NCBI RefSeq assembly: GCF_000374005.1 | Contig: NZ_KB893168.1 | Span: 100,441-164,440 of the forward strand | Direction: 5' to 3' | Length of the DNA: 64,000 nucleotides | Source of the DNA: Kiloniella laminariae DSM 19542 | GTDB lineage: Bacteria; Pseudomonadota; Alphaproteobacteria; Kiloniellales; Kiloniellaceae | Shown here: in pieces, positions 54,921 to 63,865 of the stretch | How positions within the stretch are numbered: the stretch's first letter is position 1 | Layout: each line of letters starts with the position of its first letter | Position numbers and translations under genes: made by a program | The notes under the pieces: generated by a model | Told to the model about the DNA's origin: nothing | The model's input: the letters and a program-made list of their open reading frames with translations, nothing else | Database searches by the model: none

Positions 54921-55045
54921 GACTCTTCCTTGTGCGGGCTGGAATGCAAAACCAGAGCTGCAATTAAAGTTGGCCGCTATATAACAAAGCCGCTTTATTT
55001 TATCAAGCAGGGCCAGACACCTCAGCCACCAGATAACAGCATCCG

Positions 55046-55429
55046 CTATTTCAAGAAACCACCGAGGCCATCATTTGCCTTGAAGACGATCACCGAGCCA
55101 TTAGGGCTTCGACAGGAAACCGCAATTTCTTCGACACGATCCACCCTGCGATCAAACTGCCGGCGCGTCGTACTGTAAAAACTTGAAAAGGAAAAAACTT
55201 TGGTCTCTCCCGGTTTAAATGTTCCCTGTTCAGGCGAGTAGGAAAATCCGCCGGCCCCATTTACCAGAATCATACAACCGTCAATAGTTCGCTTATCTTC
55301 ACTTTTGATCGTCACATTACTTTTCCCCAGTGAGACAAGGGTAAAGTCATAATCCCCCTGGGAACCGTCACATCCGGCCAATATAAATGGCGCACTCAAC
55401 AAATAAACCAAACAGTTCTTCAGGTTCAC
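55046..55429 (-). CDS. Hypothetical lipoprotein, paralogue of the next gene
   Basis: A 127-residue product with a lipobox (SAPFILAGC) after a hydrophobic stretch. The GTG at 55429 is chosen because GGGAGATATACAGG precedes it; an ATG at 55471 lacks a proper spacing. The mature part shares a pattern with the product at 55575: [16 protein letters not shown], a central [13 protein letters not shown], then [18 protein letters not shown] and a C-terminal GLGGFL. No characterised family is recognised. It is likely anchored in the outer or inner membrane, facing the periplasm. Confidence 0.75.
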   Translation of the reverse strand: MNLKNCLVYLLSAPFILAGCDGSQGDYDFTLVSLGKSNVTIKSEDKRTIDGCMILVNGAGGFSYSPEQGTFKPGETKVFSFSSFYSTTRRQFDRRVDRVEEIAVSCRSPNGSVIVFKANDGLGGFLK

Positions 55430-55574
55430 CCTGTATATCTCCCTCACCAAACAAACAGCAGGTGGTCTCATACCTGCTGGTGTGGTGAAGTCTAATTGAA
55501 TGCTGGTTAATAAATCATCTCAGGAAAGGTATAAAGAATGTTTCCGGTAAGAACTGTCTCCGAACGAAAATAAT

Positions 55575-55979
55575 TTAGCCCAGAAAATCACCAAACCCGT
55601 TGCGGGAATTGAACAGAATTGCCCGCCCCCTTGGCTTGGAACAGTTGATTGAAATCTCTTCTATCCGGTTGACTTTTGGATCAAACTGACGTTTCACCGG
55701 GCTGAAAAAATTTGATAATACCAGTATCCTCTGCTCGCCCTTGCGAAAGTTGATGTTTCCCGGTTTATGCCAGAAACCATTTATGCCATTGAGAAAAACA
55801 GCGCAATCATTAAGAGCGTGCCCTTCAAGGCTTTTGAGTGCTATGGTCGAGCGCCCTTTTGTCACCAGTTCAAAGTCAAGATCCTGCTTGTCTGGTTTAC
55901 AGCCTGAGATAAGCAGCAAAACAAAAACACATCGTAATGTTTTAAAAAGCCCTGAGCTTTTTCGACTTGGGGTAAACAA
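55575..55979 (-). CDS. Hypothetical lipoprotein, paralogue of the neighbouring gene
   Basis: A 134-residue product with lipobox LLLISGC (TLRCVFVLLLISGCKP). The start is TTG 55979 with AAGGGA seven bases upstream; no nearby ATG exists. It aligns with the product at 55046 along its length: DFELVTKGRSTIALKS, NDCAVFLNGINGFW, KRQFDPKVNRIEEISINC and GFGDFLG. The two appear to be a tandem duplication with strong divergence. Paired cysteines are conserved, suggesting a disulfide. Function unknown. Confidence 0.75.
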   Translation of the reverse strand: MFTPSRKSSGLFKTLRCVFVLLLISGCKPDKQDLDFELVTKGRSTIALKSLEGHALNDCAVFLNGINGFWHKPGNINFRKGEQRILVLSNFFSPVKRQFDPKVNRIEEISINCSKPRGRAILFNSRNGFGDFLG

Positions 55980-56257
55980 GGTAGAATCCCTTTGCGCCAG
56001 GAATCACAGATAGAAACAATAAGGAAAATCTGTTGAAGAACACAACAATTAAGAGCGAAAACACGGCAGATAAGAATTAGCATTATTACTGTAAAAACAA
56101 CAATGTCGAGAGATTTCATATTGCATTTTATCAATCTCTTTTTTTTGTAATAATTTCGGGATATACTACTTTTGATATTCAACAGATCTGACAATGTTGA
56201 CAGGTCAAATTCACAGGGTATCTCCCTAAACAGAACATCACAGATCTCAGGAATATC

Positions 56258-56698
56258 ATGAACAGTTATCCTATCCGCGAAATGCAACCCGGAGATCATG
56301 GCGCTCTGCTGGCCCTCTTCAGCTCAACTCCGGGTGTGACGCTTCGTGAGGCTGACAACAAAGAAGCAACTGAACGGTACCTTGAGCGGAATCCCGGTCT
56401 GAATTTTGTTGTCGAGCAAAACAACGTCATTGTCGGTTGTGTTATGTGTGGACACGATGGTCGCAGAGGATACCTGCAGCATCTGATTGTCAGCGAAGGA
56501 TTCCGACAACAGGGCCTGGGCGAAGCCCTGTTTCAGAAATGCCTAACAGCACTTGCCAACCTCGGTATTGATAAAACTCACATCTTTGTTTTCAAGAACA
56601 ACGATCTCGCCAATGCCTTCTGGCAATCAAAAGGCTGGAGCTTAAGAGAAGATGTCAATCACTACTCCTATACGGCCTCCGGGCGCGAGAACGCATAG
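56258..56698 (+). CDS. GNAT-family N-acetyltransferase
   Basis: The 146-residue protein has the acetyl-CoA motif LQHLIVSEGFRQQGLGEALF (R/Q-x-x-G-x-G/A core) and a C-terminal VFKNNDLANAFWQSKGW, which places it in the GNAT fold. A substrate such as an amine, amino acid or protein N-terminus cannot be chosen. It is convergent with the threonine synthase gene, 40 bp apart, and divergent from the lipoprotein pair. Confidence 0.9.
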   Translation: MNSYPIREMQPGDHGALLALFSSTPGVTLREADNKEATERYLERNPGLNFVVEQNNVIVGCVMCGHDGRRGYLQHLIVSEGFRQQGLGEALFQKCLTALANLGIDKTHIFVFKNNDLANAFWQSKGWSLREDVNHYSYTASGRENA

Positions 56699-56738
56699 AG
56701 ATCGTGTAACTCCTCATTAACTCTGACTTTCTGCTCTC

Positions 56739-57986
56739 TCAAATCGTCGAATAATCAACGGGCTTATTTTTGTCCAAACGCCGGTTAATAGCGGGCATGG
56801 GGTACTTCAGGCCGGTTGCACAGTTATAGAGAACAGCGCGATCACTGGCATTGATCCGCCCATCAGCAAGAGCATTTTTGTAAGCAGCATAGGTCGCGGC
56901 TCCCTCGGGGCAAAGCAATAACCCTTCCTGACGGGCAACTTCTTCCTGAGCTTTAACGATCGAGTTGTCGTCCACGGCAATAGCGAAACCACCGCTTTCC
57001 CGGACAGCCCTCAGAATAAGAAAATCACCAACAGCAACCGGCACCCGTATCCCCGAAGCGAGTGTATCGGCGTCTGGCCACAAAGGCGCATGTTCCTTGC
57101 CTTCTTCAAACGCCTTGACGATAGGAGCACAACCGCTTGACTGGACCGCGACCATTTTCGGACGTTTACTGCCAATCCAGCCAATGGCTTCCAGCTCGGC
57201 AAAAGCCTTCCACATACCAATCAGCCCCGTTCCTCCGCCCGTGGGATAGAAGATGACATCAGGAACATCCCAGCCCAGCTGTTCAGCCAGCTCAAGCCCC
57301 ATGGTTTTTTTACCCTCAATCCGGTAAGGCTCTTTCAGGGTGGAGCAATCAAACCAGCCTGTAGGCTCTTTACCCTCCCCGACAATTTTGCCGCAGTCAT
57401 TGATCAGACCATTGACGCGATAGACCTTGCCGCCTTGATACTCGATCTCGGAAACATTGACTTCTGGTGTGTCATCCGGACAGAAAATGGTGGTTTCCAT
57501 CCCCGCACGGGTGGCATAAGCCGCCATCGCGGCACCCGCATTACCGTTGGTCGGCATGGCCAAACGGGTAATGCCAAGTTCTTTGGCCATCGCGACGGCC
57601 AGGGCCAGCCCCCGTGCCTTGAAAGATCCTGTCGGCAGACGTCCCTCATCCTTGACCAGCAACTGACCGCCTTTTGCACCAAGTTTGCGCAAGGGAATTA
57701 ACGGGGTCATCACTTCCCCCAGACTGACCACGTTGCAGCTCTGTCGAACAGGTAGAAACTCTCTGTATTTCCAGAACCCGCCCGGCCGTGCCGCCAGATC
57801 CTCTTTGCTGACAGAGGCTCCCAAAGCATTGAGATCATACCGCACCAGAAGGGGTTTTCCTGCTGGAGACAGGCCATGAAGCTGGTTTGAGGGAAAAGTC
57901 TCCCCTGTATAAGAACATTCAAGGTGTGTGACAAAGTTCGGAAAGTCATTCTCCGTAGCCGGATCGAACACAAAATTTCCAGACAT
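56739..57986 (-). CDS. Threonine synthase (PLP-dependent, ThrC-like)
   Basis: The 415-residue fold-type II PLP enzyme carries the PLP lysine in LPTGSFKARGLALAVA and the glycine-rich phosphate loop YPTGGGTGLIGMWKAF. The N-terminus has the cysteine-bearing segment LECSYTGETF seen in ThrC relatives of this type. It would convert O-phosphohomoserine to threonine. Related enzymes include cysteate synthase and diaminopropionate-like lyases. No homoserine kinase or hom gene is near, so identity as a biosynthetic ThrC is not certain. It is divergent from a LysR regulator. Confidence 0.8.
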   Translation of the reverse strand: MSGNFVFDPATENDFPNFVTHLECSYTGETFPSNQLHGLSPAGKPLLVRYDLNALGASVSKEDLAARPGGFWKYREFLPVRQSCNVVSLGEVMTPLIPLRKLGAKGGQLLVKDEGRLPTGSFKARGLALAVAMAKELGITRLAMPTNGNAGAAMAAYATRAGMETTIFCPDDTPEVNVSEIEYQGGKVYRVNGLINDCGKIVGEGKEPTGWFDCSTLKEPYRIEGKKTMGLELAEQLGWDVPDVIFYPTGGGTGLIGMWKAFAELEAIGWIGSKRPKMVAVQSSGCAPIVKAFEEGKEHAPLWPDADTLASGIRVPVAVGDFLILRAVRESGGFAIAVDDNSIVKAQEEVARQEGLLLCPEGAATYAAYKNALADGRINASDRAVLYNCATGLKYPMPAINRRLDKNKPVDYSTI

Positions 57987-58273
57987 TCAAATCTCTCCTT
58001 CAGCCCAATGAGCCTCGACTACAGATAAAGGTTCTGCTCCCTAGTGTCTGACCACTACGGTCGGCAAGACTATGGAACAGGCAAAAGTGTGCCCGGACAG
58101 TTCAAGAAAGAAAAGCGACCTCACAAAAACCAATTCAACAGTTAAGTTTTTCCAATCTAGATGCTAATTTTATGTAACTTTCTTGAACTAAATGAATATT
58201 TCATCATTAATTATACCGAAGATGTGTAAGTTATTCGGGTAACAACCCGCTTGAACAAATTGGCTTAGAGCAG
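57987..58273. promoter_or_regulatory. Divergent promoter region, threonine synthase / LysR
   Basis: 287 bp between the divergent threonine synthase and LysR genes. The half nearest the LysR gene (58140-58250) is AT-rich and the likely promoter zone. No clear T-N11-A dyad can be fixed by eye. Confidence 0.4.
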
Positions 58274-59245
58274 ATGCATATGACCAAGAACATGAACCTG
58301 AGGGCGATGGAGATTTTTGTCATCGTCGTAGACAAAGGCAGTATGGCCGATGCCTCAAAAGCTTTGGGGATGACCCAGTCTTCAATCTCCCAGCAAGTCT
58401 CCAATCAGGAAGACCTCTTTGCCGTAAGACTCCTGGACCGCTCTGTCAGACCGCTAACACCGACACCTGCCGGGCAGCTCTATTATGACCACGCCATCAG
58501 AACACTTGATGCAGCAACAGGCATGTGGAATGCCTTACAGAAGGCAGATCAAAATTCACTATATCAAATCCGGGTTGCAGTTATTGATACACTGGCAGAC
58601 ACACTTATACCTGCCTTGTCCTATGATTTGGGTAAACGCTATCCTGCAGGAAGAATTAAAATCTGGAGCGGCCAAACCGGAGACCACCGCACTGCGCTGC
58701 TGGAACGAAAAACAGATCTGATCATTACCATGGACCAGATGGAGGATATTGATGCAATGGAACGTTACCCTCTCTATCGGGAACCTTTTGTTCTGGCGAT
58801 CCCGACAGCAGCGAAAAAAGAAGGGGATCTGCTCGGTTTCCTGATTAAGAACCTCCCCTTTATCCGCTATAGCCCCAGACTTCAGATTGGCCAGCTGATC
58901 GAACAGCAGCTCAGGCGGCTACGTCTCAATATTCCGCATCGATACGAACTGGATACAACCAGAGCAATCATGCCCATGGTTGCCGCAGGACAGGGCTGGA
59001 CCATTACGACCCCCACCGGATTGCTGGACTGTCGCCACTTTCTCGACAACGTCAAAGTCCTTCCCCTGCCCTTCGCCAGTTTTTCGCGACAGATTTCCCT
59101 TGTCTCCCGGGATCGGGAACTGGGCAAATTACCCAAACAACTTGCCCGGATCTGCCAGGAACATGTGAAAACAGTCGCCATGCCACAGATCCAGCATAAT
59201 CTCCCCCCTGAAATAGAAGTTGTTAGTTATAACCAAAGCAGCTGA
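58274..59245 (+). CDS. LysR-family transcriptional regulator
   Basis: The 323-residue product has a LysR helix-turn-helix (MADASKALGMTQSSISQQVS) and a substrate-binding domain. The start could be ATG 58274 or ATG 58280; neither has a strong site. The binding domain is typical in length. It lies between divergent threonine synthase and the downstream tcyJLN transporter genes, so it may control either. CysB-type identity is not supported by specific motifs. Confidence 0.88.
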   Translation: MHMTKNMNLRAMEIFVIVVDKGSMADASKALGMTQSSISQQVSNQEDLFAVRLLDRSVRPLTPTPAGQLYYDHAIRTLDAATGMWNALQKADQNSLYQIRVAVIDTLADTLIPALSYDLGKRYPAGRIKIWSGQTGDHRTALLERKTDLIITMDQMEDIDAMERYPLYREPFVLAIPTAAKKEGDLLGFLIKNLPFIRYSPRLQIGQLIEQQLRRLRLNIPHRYELDTTRAIMPMVAAGQGWTITTPTGLLDCRHFLDNVKVLPLPFASFSRQISLVSRDRELGKLPKQLARICQEHVKTVAMPQIQHNLPPEIEVVSYNQSS

Positions 59246-59501
59246 AACTACCCAGACACTTACGATGAACACTGGCCAGAGACATCCAAGATAACTCCTC
59301 AGGGGGAATAGATCCTCAGGGGCGTTTTTTTCACCCCCAAATGGCAGGCTTTCTCACTTTTAAAATTCACAATTAAACACAAAATAATTGTTAAAATATA
59401 ATAATAACTATTTTTTTTGTAAATTACCTTGTAATCGAAATAATCCTGCGCCATATCTGCGCCAACGGTTCATCACCTCTTTACTCTGATTGCGAGTCAT
59501 C

Positions 59502-60302
59502 ATGCTAAACATCTCTGTTAAAAATCTCTTTTCTGCTGCCGTCCTGACAGCCTCACTCTTGGGCCTCTCCACGGCCTCAGCCCATGCCAAAGGCGAGCTC
59601 CTGGCAGCAATCAAGGAACGCGGCACGCTGCTGGTCGGCCTTGAAGCAACCTATCCCCCCTTCAACTATCAGGATGAAAACGGCGAACTGGTCGGCTTCG
59701 AAGTTGACGTTGCCAAAGCCCTTGCCGAACGCCTTGGTGTGACAGCCGAATTTGTGCCAACAAAATGGGATGGCATGCTGGCCGGTCTTGAAACAGAACG
59801 CTTCGATGTCATTACCAACCAGGTAACAATCACCGAAGATCGCCTGAAAAAATATGACTTTACCCAACCCTATACGGTATCCGGCATTCAGGTCATCACC
59901 CTGAAGGACAACCAGGATGGTTATGTCACCCCTGCTGATCTCGAAGGCAAAAAAGTTGGCGTTGGCCTGGGCAGTAACTACGAAGACTGGCTCACCGCCA
60001 ATGTTCCCGGTGCTGAAGTCTCCACCTACGATGAAAATGCAACCAAGCTTCAGGACCTCCTGGTAGGCCGGATTGATGCCTTCCTCAATGACCGTCTTGC
60101 AGCCGCTTATCTGCTGGAACATTCCGATGGCCGGATTGTTGCCGCGGGCGAGCCTTTCGACAAACAACGCATGGGTGTTGCTCTTCGTAAAAACAACGAT
60201 GACCTGCTGGCTGCCCTGAACAAGGCTATTGACGAATTGCGTGCTGACGGCACACTGGCAGCAATCTCGCAAAAATGGTTCAAACTGGACGTAACCAAGT
60301 AA
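59502..60302 (+). CDS. tcyJ: Cystine-binding periplasmic protein
   Basis: The 266-residue protein begins with a signal peptide (LTASLLGLSTASAHA, cleavage near residue 29). It closely resembles E. coli FliY/TcyJ: VGLEATYPPFNYQDENGELV, PTKWDGMLAGLE, QVTITEDRLKKYDFTQPYT and the C-terminal KWFKLDVTK. It binds L-cystine or related diamino acids in the periplasm. ATG 59502 is preferred to TTG 59490. It is followed by its permease and ATPase, with 6-nt and 0-nt gaps. Confidence 0.9.
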   Translation: MLNISVKNLFSAAVLTASLLGLSTASAHAKGELLAAIKERGTLLVGLEATYPPFNYQDENGELVGFEVDVAKALAERLGVTAEFVPTKWDGMLAGLETERFDVITNQVTITEDRLKKYDFTQPYTVSGIQVITLKDNQDGYVTPADLEGKKVGVGLGSNYEDWLTANVPGAEVSTYDENATKLQDLLVGRIDAFLNDRLAAAYLLEHSDGRIVAAGEPFDKQRMGVALRKNNDDLLAALNKAIDELRADGTLAAISQKWFKLDVTK

Positions 60303-60308
60303 TCACTC

Positions 60309-60974
60309 ATGGATGAGATCACAAAACTGATTCTCGACTCGGTCCCCTTCCTTGCGAAGGGGACCGCCTATACTCTGGGCTTAAGCCTCGGAAGCATGGT
60401 CTTCGGGCTTGCTCTGGGCTTTGCTGTTGCCTTTATGCGCCTTTCGCCTTTGCGACTGCTTAACTGGCCGGCAAAGTTTTTTATCTCCTTTATCCGTGGC
60501 ACGCCGCTGATTGTTCAGCTTTTCCTGATCTATTATGGGCTGCCTGAATTCGGCATCCGTCTTGACCCCATTCCCGCCGCCCTTCTCGGACTATCTCTGA
60601 ATGTCGGCGGCTATACCGGTGAAATTCTGCGCGGGGCCATCGGGGCCATTGAACGAAGCCACTGGGAAGCAGCCTATTCCATTGGCATGACCCCGCTTCA
60701 GGCCATGCGTCGGTCAATTCTGCCCCAGGCAATCCGCATCGCCCTGCCCTCCCTTGGCAACACCTTCTTGAGCCTGCTCAAGGACACAGCCATTGCCGCA
60801 ACAATCCAGGTCCCTGAACTTTTCCGTCAGGCCCAGTTGATCAGTGCAAGAACCTATGAAATCTTTGCCATGTATATCTCGGCCGCGGTTATTTACTGGA
60901 TTTTTTCCACAGGACTTTCCTGGCTGCAAAACCGCCTGGAAAAACGGGCAAACCGTCACTTGAGGTCACGCTAG
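60309..60974 (+). CDS. tcyL: Cystine-type ABC transporter permease
   Basis: The 221-residue permease has about five transmembrane helices and the polar amino acid permease motif (GYTGEILRGAIGAIERSHWE) containing the EAA loop. FISFIRGTPLIVQLFLIYYG is the family signature. It forms a homodimeric channel for the binding protein encoded just upstream. Confidence 0.92.
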   Translation: MDEITKLILDSVPFLAKGTAYTLGLSLGSMVFGLALGFAVAFMRLSPLRLLNWPAKFFISFIRGTPLIVQLFLIYYGLPEFGIRLDPIPAALLGLSLNVGGYTGEILRGAIGAIERSHWEAAYSIGMTPLQAMRRSILPQAIRIALPSLGNTFLSLLKDTAIAATIQVPELFRQAQLISARTYEIFAMYISAAVIYWIFSTGLSWLQNRLEKRANRHLRSR

Positions 60975-61730
60975 ATGAATATGATCGAGGTTAGGGACCT
61001 TCATAAAACCTTTGAAAAAACTGATGTTCTCAAAGGTATTGATCTGGTCGTAAAAAAGGGCGAAGTACTTGCCATTATCGGCCCGAGTGGCTCGGGGAAA
61101 ACCACTCTGCTGCGCTGCCTGAACCTGTTGGAAGCACCTTCATCCGGATCAATCCGGGTTGCCGACATCACAATTGATACGGCGCTCTCGTTATCAAAAC
61201 AAAAGCGCGATATCCGCAAACTGCGTCAGCATGCCGGATTTGTATTTCAGAACTTTAACCTCTTCCCGCACAGAACGGTCCTGGAAAATATTATCGAAGG
61301 GCCAACTATTGTTAAGGGCGAAGAACCCGCTGTTGCTGAAAAACGCGCCCGCTATCTCCTGAAGAAAGTCGGAATGGCCAACAAGGAAAGCGCCTACCCC
61401 TCCGCTCTTTCCGGTGGTCAGCAACAGCGTGTTGCCATTGCCCGTGCGCTTGCCATGGAACCTGATGTCATCCTGTTTGATGAGCCAACATCTGCGCTTG
61501 ATCCAGAGCTGGTTGGCGAAGTACTTGCCGTCATCCGCAGCCTAGCTGAAGAGCACCGGACCATGATTATTGTTACCCATGAAATGGCCTTTGCCCGCGA
61601 TGTTGCTGACCGGATAATTTTCATGGCAGAAGGCCGTATCGTCGAAGAAGGCCCCGCAAAGGAATTTTTCTCTGATCCCAAAAAAGAGCGAACCAGAAAG
61701 TTTCTAAAGACAATTCTGGAAGAAAGTTGA
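60975..61730 (+). CDS. tcyN: Cystine-type ABC transporter ATP-binding protein
   Basis: The 251-residue ATPase has Walker A ([15 protein letters not shown]), the signature [15 protein letters not shown] and Walker B ([15 protein letters not shown]). It begins directly after the permease stop, completing the tcyJLN operon. It energises import of cystine or a similar amino acid. Confidence 0.94.
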   Translation: MNMIEVRDLHKTFEKTDVLKGIDLVVKKGEVLAIIGPSGSGKTTLLRCLNLLEAPSSGSIRVADITIDTALSLSKQKRDIRKLRQHAGFVFQNFNLFPHRTVLENIIEGPTIVKGEEPAVAEKRARYLLKKVGMANKESAYPSALSGGQQQRVAIARALAMEPDVILFDEPTSALDPELVGEVLAVIRSLAEEHRTMIIVTHEMAFARDVADRIIFMAEGRIVEEGPAKEFFSDPKKERTRKFLKTILEES

Positions 61731-61758
61731 TTTGAACCGACCTCGCTTGGAAGTGACC

Positions 61759-61857
61759 TTACAAATCTGGTGTTAAATATTCTTCGAGATACTGGCGAAT
61801 TCTTAAACGTTCTGTTTCCAGCGGGAGATATTTCAGAATGGAGGTTGGTTCTGGCAT
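61759..61857 (-). CDS. Possible small ORF or GNAT N-terminal remnant
   Basis: A 32-residue minus-strand frame (ATG 61857, stop 61759) gives MPEPTSILKYLPLETERLRI, which recalls the LETERLRLR start of GNAT acetyltransferases. It has no ribosome-binding site. It may be a decayed fragment in the 316-bp gap between tcyN and cysE. The rest of that gap is AT-rich and should hold the cysE promoter. Confidence 0.22.
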   Translation of the reverse strand: MPEPTSILKYLPLETERLRIRQYLEEYLTPDL

Positions 61858-62046
61858 TATTTTATCACTGTTAATTTAACAAATTAAACCGCTTTATTCT
61901 GATATAATTTATATGAAAGGCATCTTGCGTCCAGCTCTCGTGATGCTGAGATACCTTCGATCACAAAAAATCATTTAAAAAATTGCCCTGTGATCTTATA
62001 TCATATCTCTGAGGCAAACCCTGACAGTACAGGAAAAGGAAGCACG

Positions 62047-62850
62047 ATGGCCCATACAGCAGAGAAAACGGATCCAAGTGATCTGATCTGGTCCTATATC
62101 AGGAAAGAAGCTGTTGAGATGGTTGAGAACGAGCCTGTTCTTGCCGGCTTTCTTTATTCCACAATGCTCAATCACGATACTCTCGAACAGGCTTTGAGTT
62201 ACCACCTCTCCCAAAAGCTCGGGAACACGGCTGTCCCTTCTATCTTGCTGAGGCAGGTTTTTGATGAGGTCCTGGCTTCTGACCCTGATATTATCGCAGC
62301 AATCCGCGCGGATATTCTGGCTGTTTTCGAACGTGACCCGGCTTGTACAAGTCACCTGGAACCCCTGCTCTATTTCAAAGGGTTTCACGCCCTGCAGTGC
62401 TATCGGATTGGCCATTGGCTGTGGAACAACAGTCGCAAACCCCTCGCACTTTTCCTACAAAACCGTATTTCAGAGGTTTTCTCAGTCGACATTCATCCCG
62501 CCGCAAAAATTGGACAGGGCATTATGATTGATCACGGCACAGGGGTTGTGATCGGTGAAACCACTGTCATCGAAGACAATGTCTCCCTCTTGCAAAATGT
62601 CACTCTTGGCGGAACAGGCAAGGAAACCGGAGACCGCCATCCGAAAATCCGCCAGGGCGCATTGATCTGTTCCGGGGCAAAAATTCTCGGGAACATCGAA
62701 GTCGGTGAATGCGCCAAGGTCGGCGCAGCATCTGTGGTGCTGCAGAATGTCCCCGCTCACTGCACTGCTGTCGGAGTTCCGGCCAAAATAGTCGGCAGCT
62801 GCTGCCCGCAACCTGCCCGGGAAATGGATCAGAGCCTGCCGTTGGATTAA
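62047..62850 (+). CDS. cysE: Serine O-acetyltransferase
   Basis: The 267-residue protein has the N-terminal helical domain of CysE (about 1-140; LIWSYIRKEAVEMVENEP) and a left-handed beta-helix with hexapeptide repeats (DIHPAAKIGQGIMIDHGTGV; VGAASVVLQNVPAHCTAVGV). Catalytic histidines are expected at DHGTG and in GDRHPKI. It forms O-acetylserine for cysteine synthesis. ATG 62047 with AGGAAAAGGAAGC upstream is the start; the frame is open to 61990. It follows a cystine transporter, giving a cysteine-supply cluster. Confidence 0.95.
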   Translation: MAHTAEKTDPSDLIWSYIRKEAVEMVENEPVLAGFLYSTMLNHDTLEQALSYHLSQKLGNTAVPSILLRQVFDEVLASDPDIIAAIRADILAVFERDPACTSHLEPLLYFKGFHALQCYRIGHWLWNNSRKPLALFLQNRISEVFSVDIHPAAKIGQGIMIDHGTGVVIGETTVIEDNVSLLQNVTLGGTGKETGDRHPKIRQGALICSGAKILGNIEVGECAKVGAASVVLQNVPAHCTAVGVPAKIVGSCCPQPAREMDQSLPLD

Positions 62851-62953
62851 GGTTCCGGACAGATCCGGGCTTCGCCTGAAACTGTCTCGATTTATATCCC
62901 TACGCGCAAGACCTGACCGCTCATGACCGTGCTGACCGCCTGCCTGTACCCAA

Positions 62954-63346
62954 TCAATCTGCAAACAGATCTTTGAGCATGGGACAATCTTTGCCGCCAG
63001 ATTTACAGGATACGACAAGTGTCTTCAATGCGGCCTCCATAGACCTCAGATCAGCAATTTTTTCTTGAACGAGCTTCAGATTGTTTGCGCCAATGATCCT
63101 GACTTCATCACAGTTTCCCGAGGCATCACCATAAAGATCCAGAAGAGATCTAATCTCCGAGAGAGGAAAACCAAGTTCGCGGCACCGCTTAACAAAACGG
63201 AGACGGGTTATAGCATCTTTATCATAAACACGACGTCCTGATACAGACCGCGCCGCTTTGGGGACAACTCCCTCACGTTCATAATAACGTATAGTCTCAA
63301 TCGTAACCCCACTCAATCGAGCAGCAACCCCAATTGCTTGTGTCAT
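62954..63346 (-). CDS. merR: Mercuric resistance regulator MerR
   Basis: The 130-residue regulator has a MerR winged helix (GVTIETIRYYEREGVVPKAA) and a dimerisation coiled coil. Cysteines at 79, 114 and 121 match the Hg(II)-binding set of Tn501 MerR (82, 117, 126), with SCKSGGKDCPML as the C-terminal loop. It represses and, with Hg(II), activates the divergent promoter it shares with merF. The operator has the classic 19-bp spacing. Confidence 0.92.
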   Translation of the reverse strand: MTQAIGVAARLSGVTIETIRYYEREGVVPKAARSVSGRRVYDKDAITRLRFVKRCRELGFPLSEIRSLLDLYGDASGNCDEVRIIGANNLKLVQEKIADLRSMEAALKTLVVSCKSGGKDCPMLKDLFAD

Positions 63347-63353
63347 TATGTTC

Positions 63354-63384
63354 TTGCTCCTGTAGTCACTACAGGAATTATAAC
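63354..63384 (+). promoter_or_regulatory. Mer promoter/operator
   Basis: The -35 TTGCTC (63354-63359) and -10 TATAAC (63379-63384) are separated by 19 bp, the overlong spacing that MerR corrects by DNA twisting. Between them is a perfect dyad TCCTGTAGT-C-ACTACAGGA (63358-63376). It drives merF and, divergently, controls merR. Confidence 0.9.
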
Positions 63385-63422
63385 CTTGTATTGAGTTGGT
63401 TCAAAAAAATAATCGGGGATCT

Positions 63423-63641
63423 ATGCAAAATAAACAGCTAACCGTTGGTATCATTGGAACAGTCATAGCAGCATTATGTTGTTTCACACCGATACTGGTC
63501 ATCCTGCTTGGGATAGCAGGATTGTCAGGGCTCGTCGGATATTTGGATTTTGTGCTATTGCCGACACTCCTGATTTTCGTGTTGCTGACAATCTACGCAC
63601 TTTGGAAAAAGACCGTGGAAAAAAGGTCATGCCATGATTAG
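63423..63641 (+). CDS. merF: Mercury transporter MerF
   Basis: The 72-residue membrane protein has two transmembrane helices with a vicinal cysteine pair near the start of the first (ALCCFTPILVILLGIAG) and GYLDFVLLPTLLIFVLLTIY as the second, the MerF pattern. A second cysteine (RSCHD) lies at the C-terminus; canonical MerF has a CC pair there, so it is reduced. It moves Hg(II) into the cytoplasm. ATG 63423 has a CGGGGATCT upstream. Confidence 0.92.
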   Translation: MQNKQLTVGIIGTVIAALCCFTPILVILLGIAGLSGLVGYLDFVLLPTLLIFVLLTIYALWKKTVEKRSCHD

Positions 63642-63840
63642 TCTTGTTTCGAAAATCACCTGCCCTGCCTGCGGACACAGGGAAACAGAAACAATGCCGA
63701 CAGATGCTTGCCAATGGTTTTACGAGTGCAAGGGTTGTCTCGAATTACTCAAGCCCAAACCGGGGGATTGTTGCGTATATTGCTCATACGGGACAGTCGC
63801 TTGTCCCCCCGTTCAACAGGGTAGCTCCTGTTGCTCCTGA
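63634..63840 (+). CDS. GDCCVxC-domain protein of the mer cassette
   Basis: The 68-residue cysteine-rich protein has ITCPACGHRETETMPTDAC, then GDCCVYCSYGTVACPPVQ, the GDCCVxC signature, and ends SSCCS. Such small proteins recur beside merR/merT/merF genes. With twelve cysteines it may bind Hg(II) or serve in handover. The start overlaps the merF end by 8 nt, so it is translationally coupled. Exact role unknown. Confidence 0.85.
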   Translation: MISLVSKITCPACGHRETETMPTDACQWFYECKGCLELLKPKPGDCCVYCSYGTVACPPVQQGSSCCS

Positions 63841-63865
63841 GCTCACAGGAATACCTTTCGTAAAT

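Noticed and set aside
55862..56299. 145-codon minus-strand frame overlapping the lipoprotein and GNAT genes
   Set aside because: Its product lacks domain features, and it overlaps two better-supported genes in other frames.
59297..59331. Direct repeat CCTCAGGGG followed by seven T residues after the LysR gene
   Set aside because: The repeats are direct, not inverted, so no stem forms before the T run; not called as a terminator.
59577..60272. 231-codon frame antisense to tcyJ
   Set aside because: Shadow of the binding-protein gene; no start signals.
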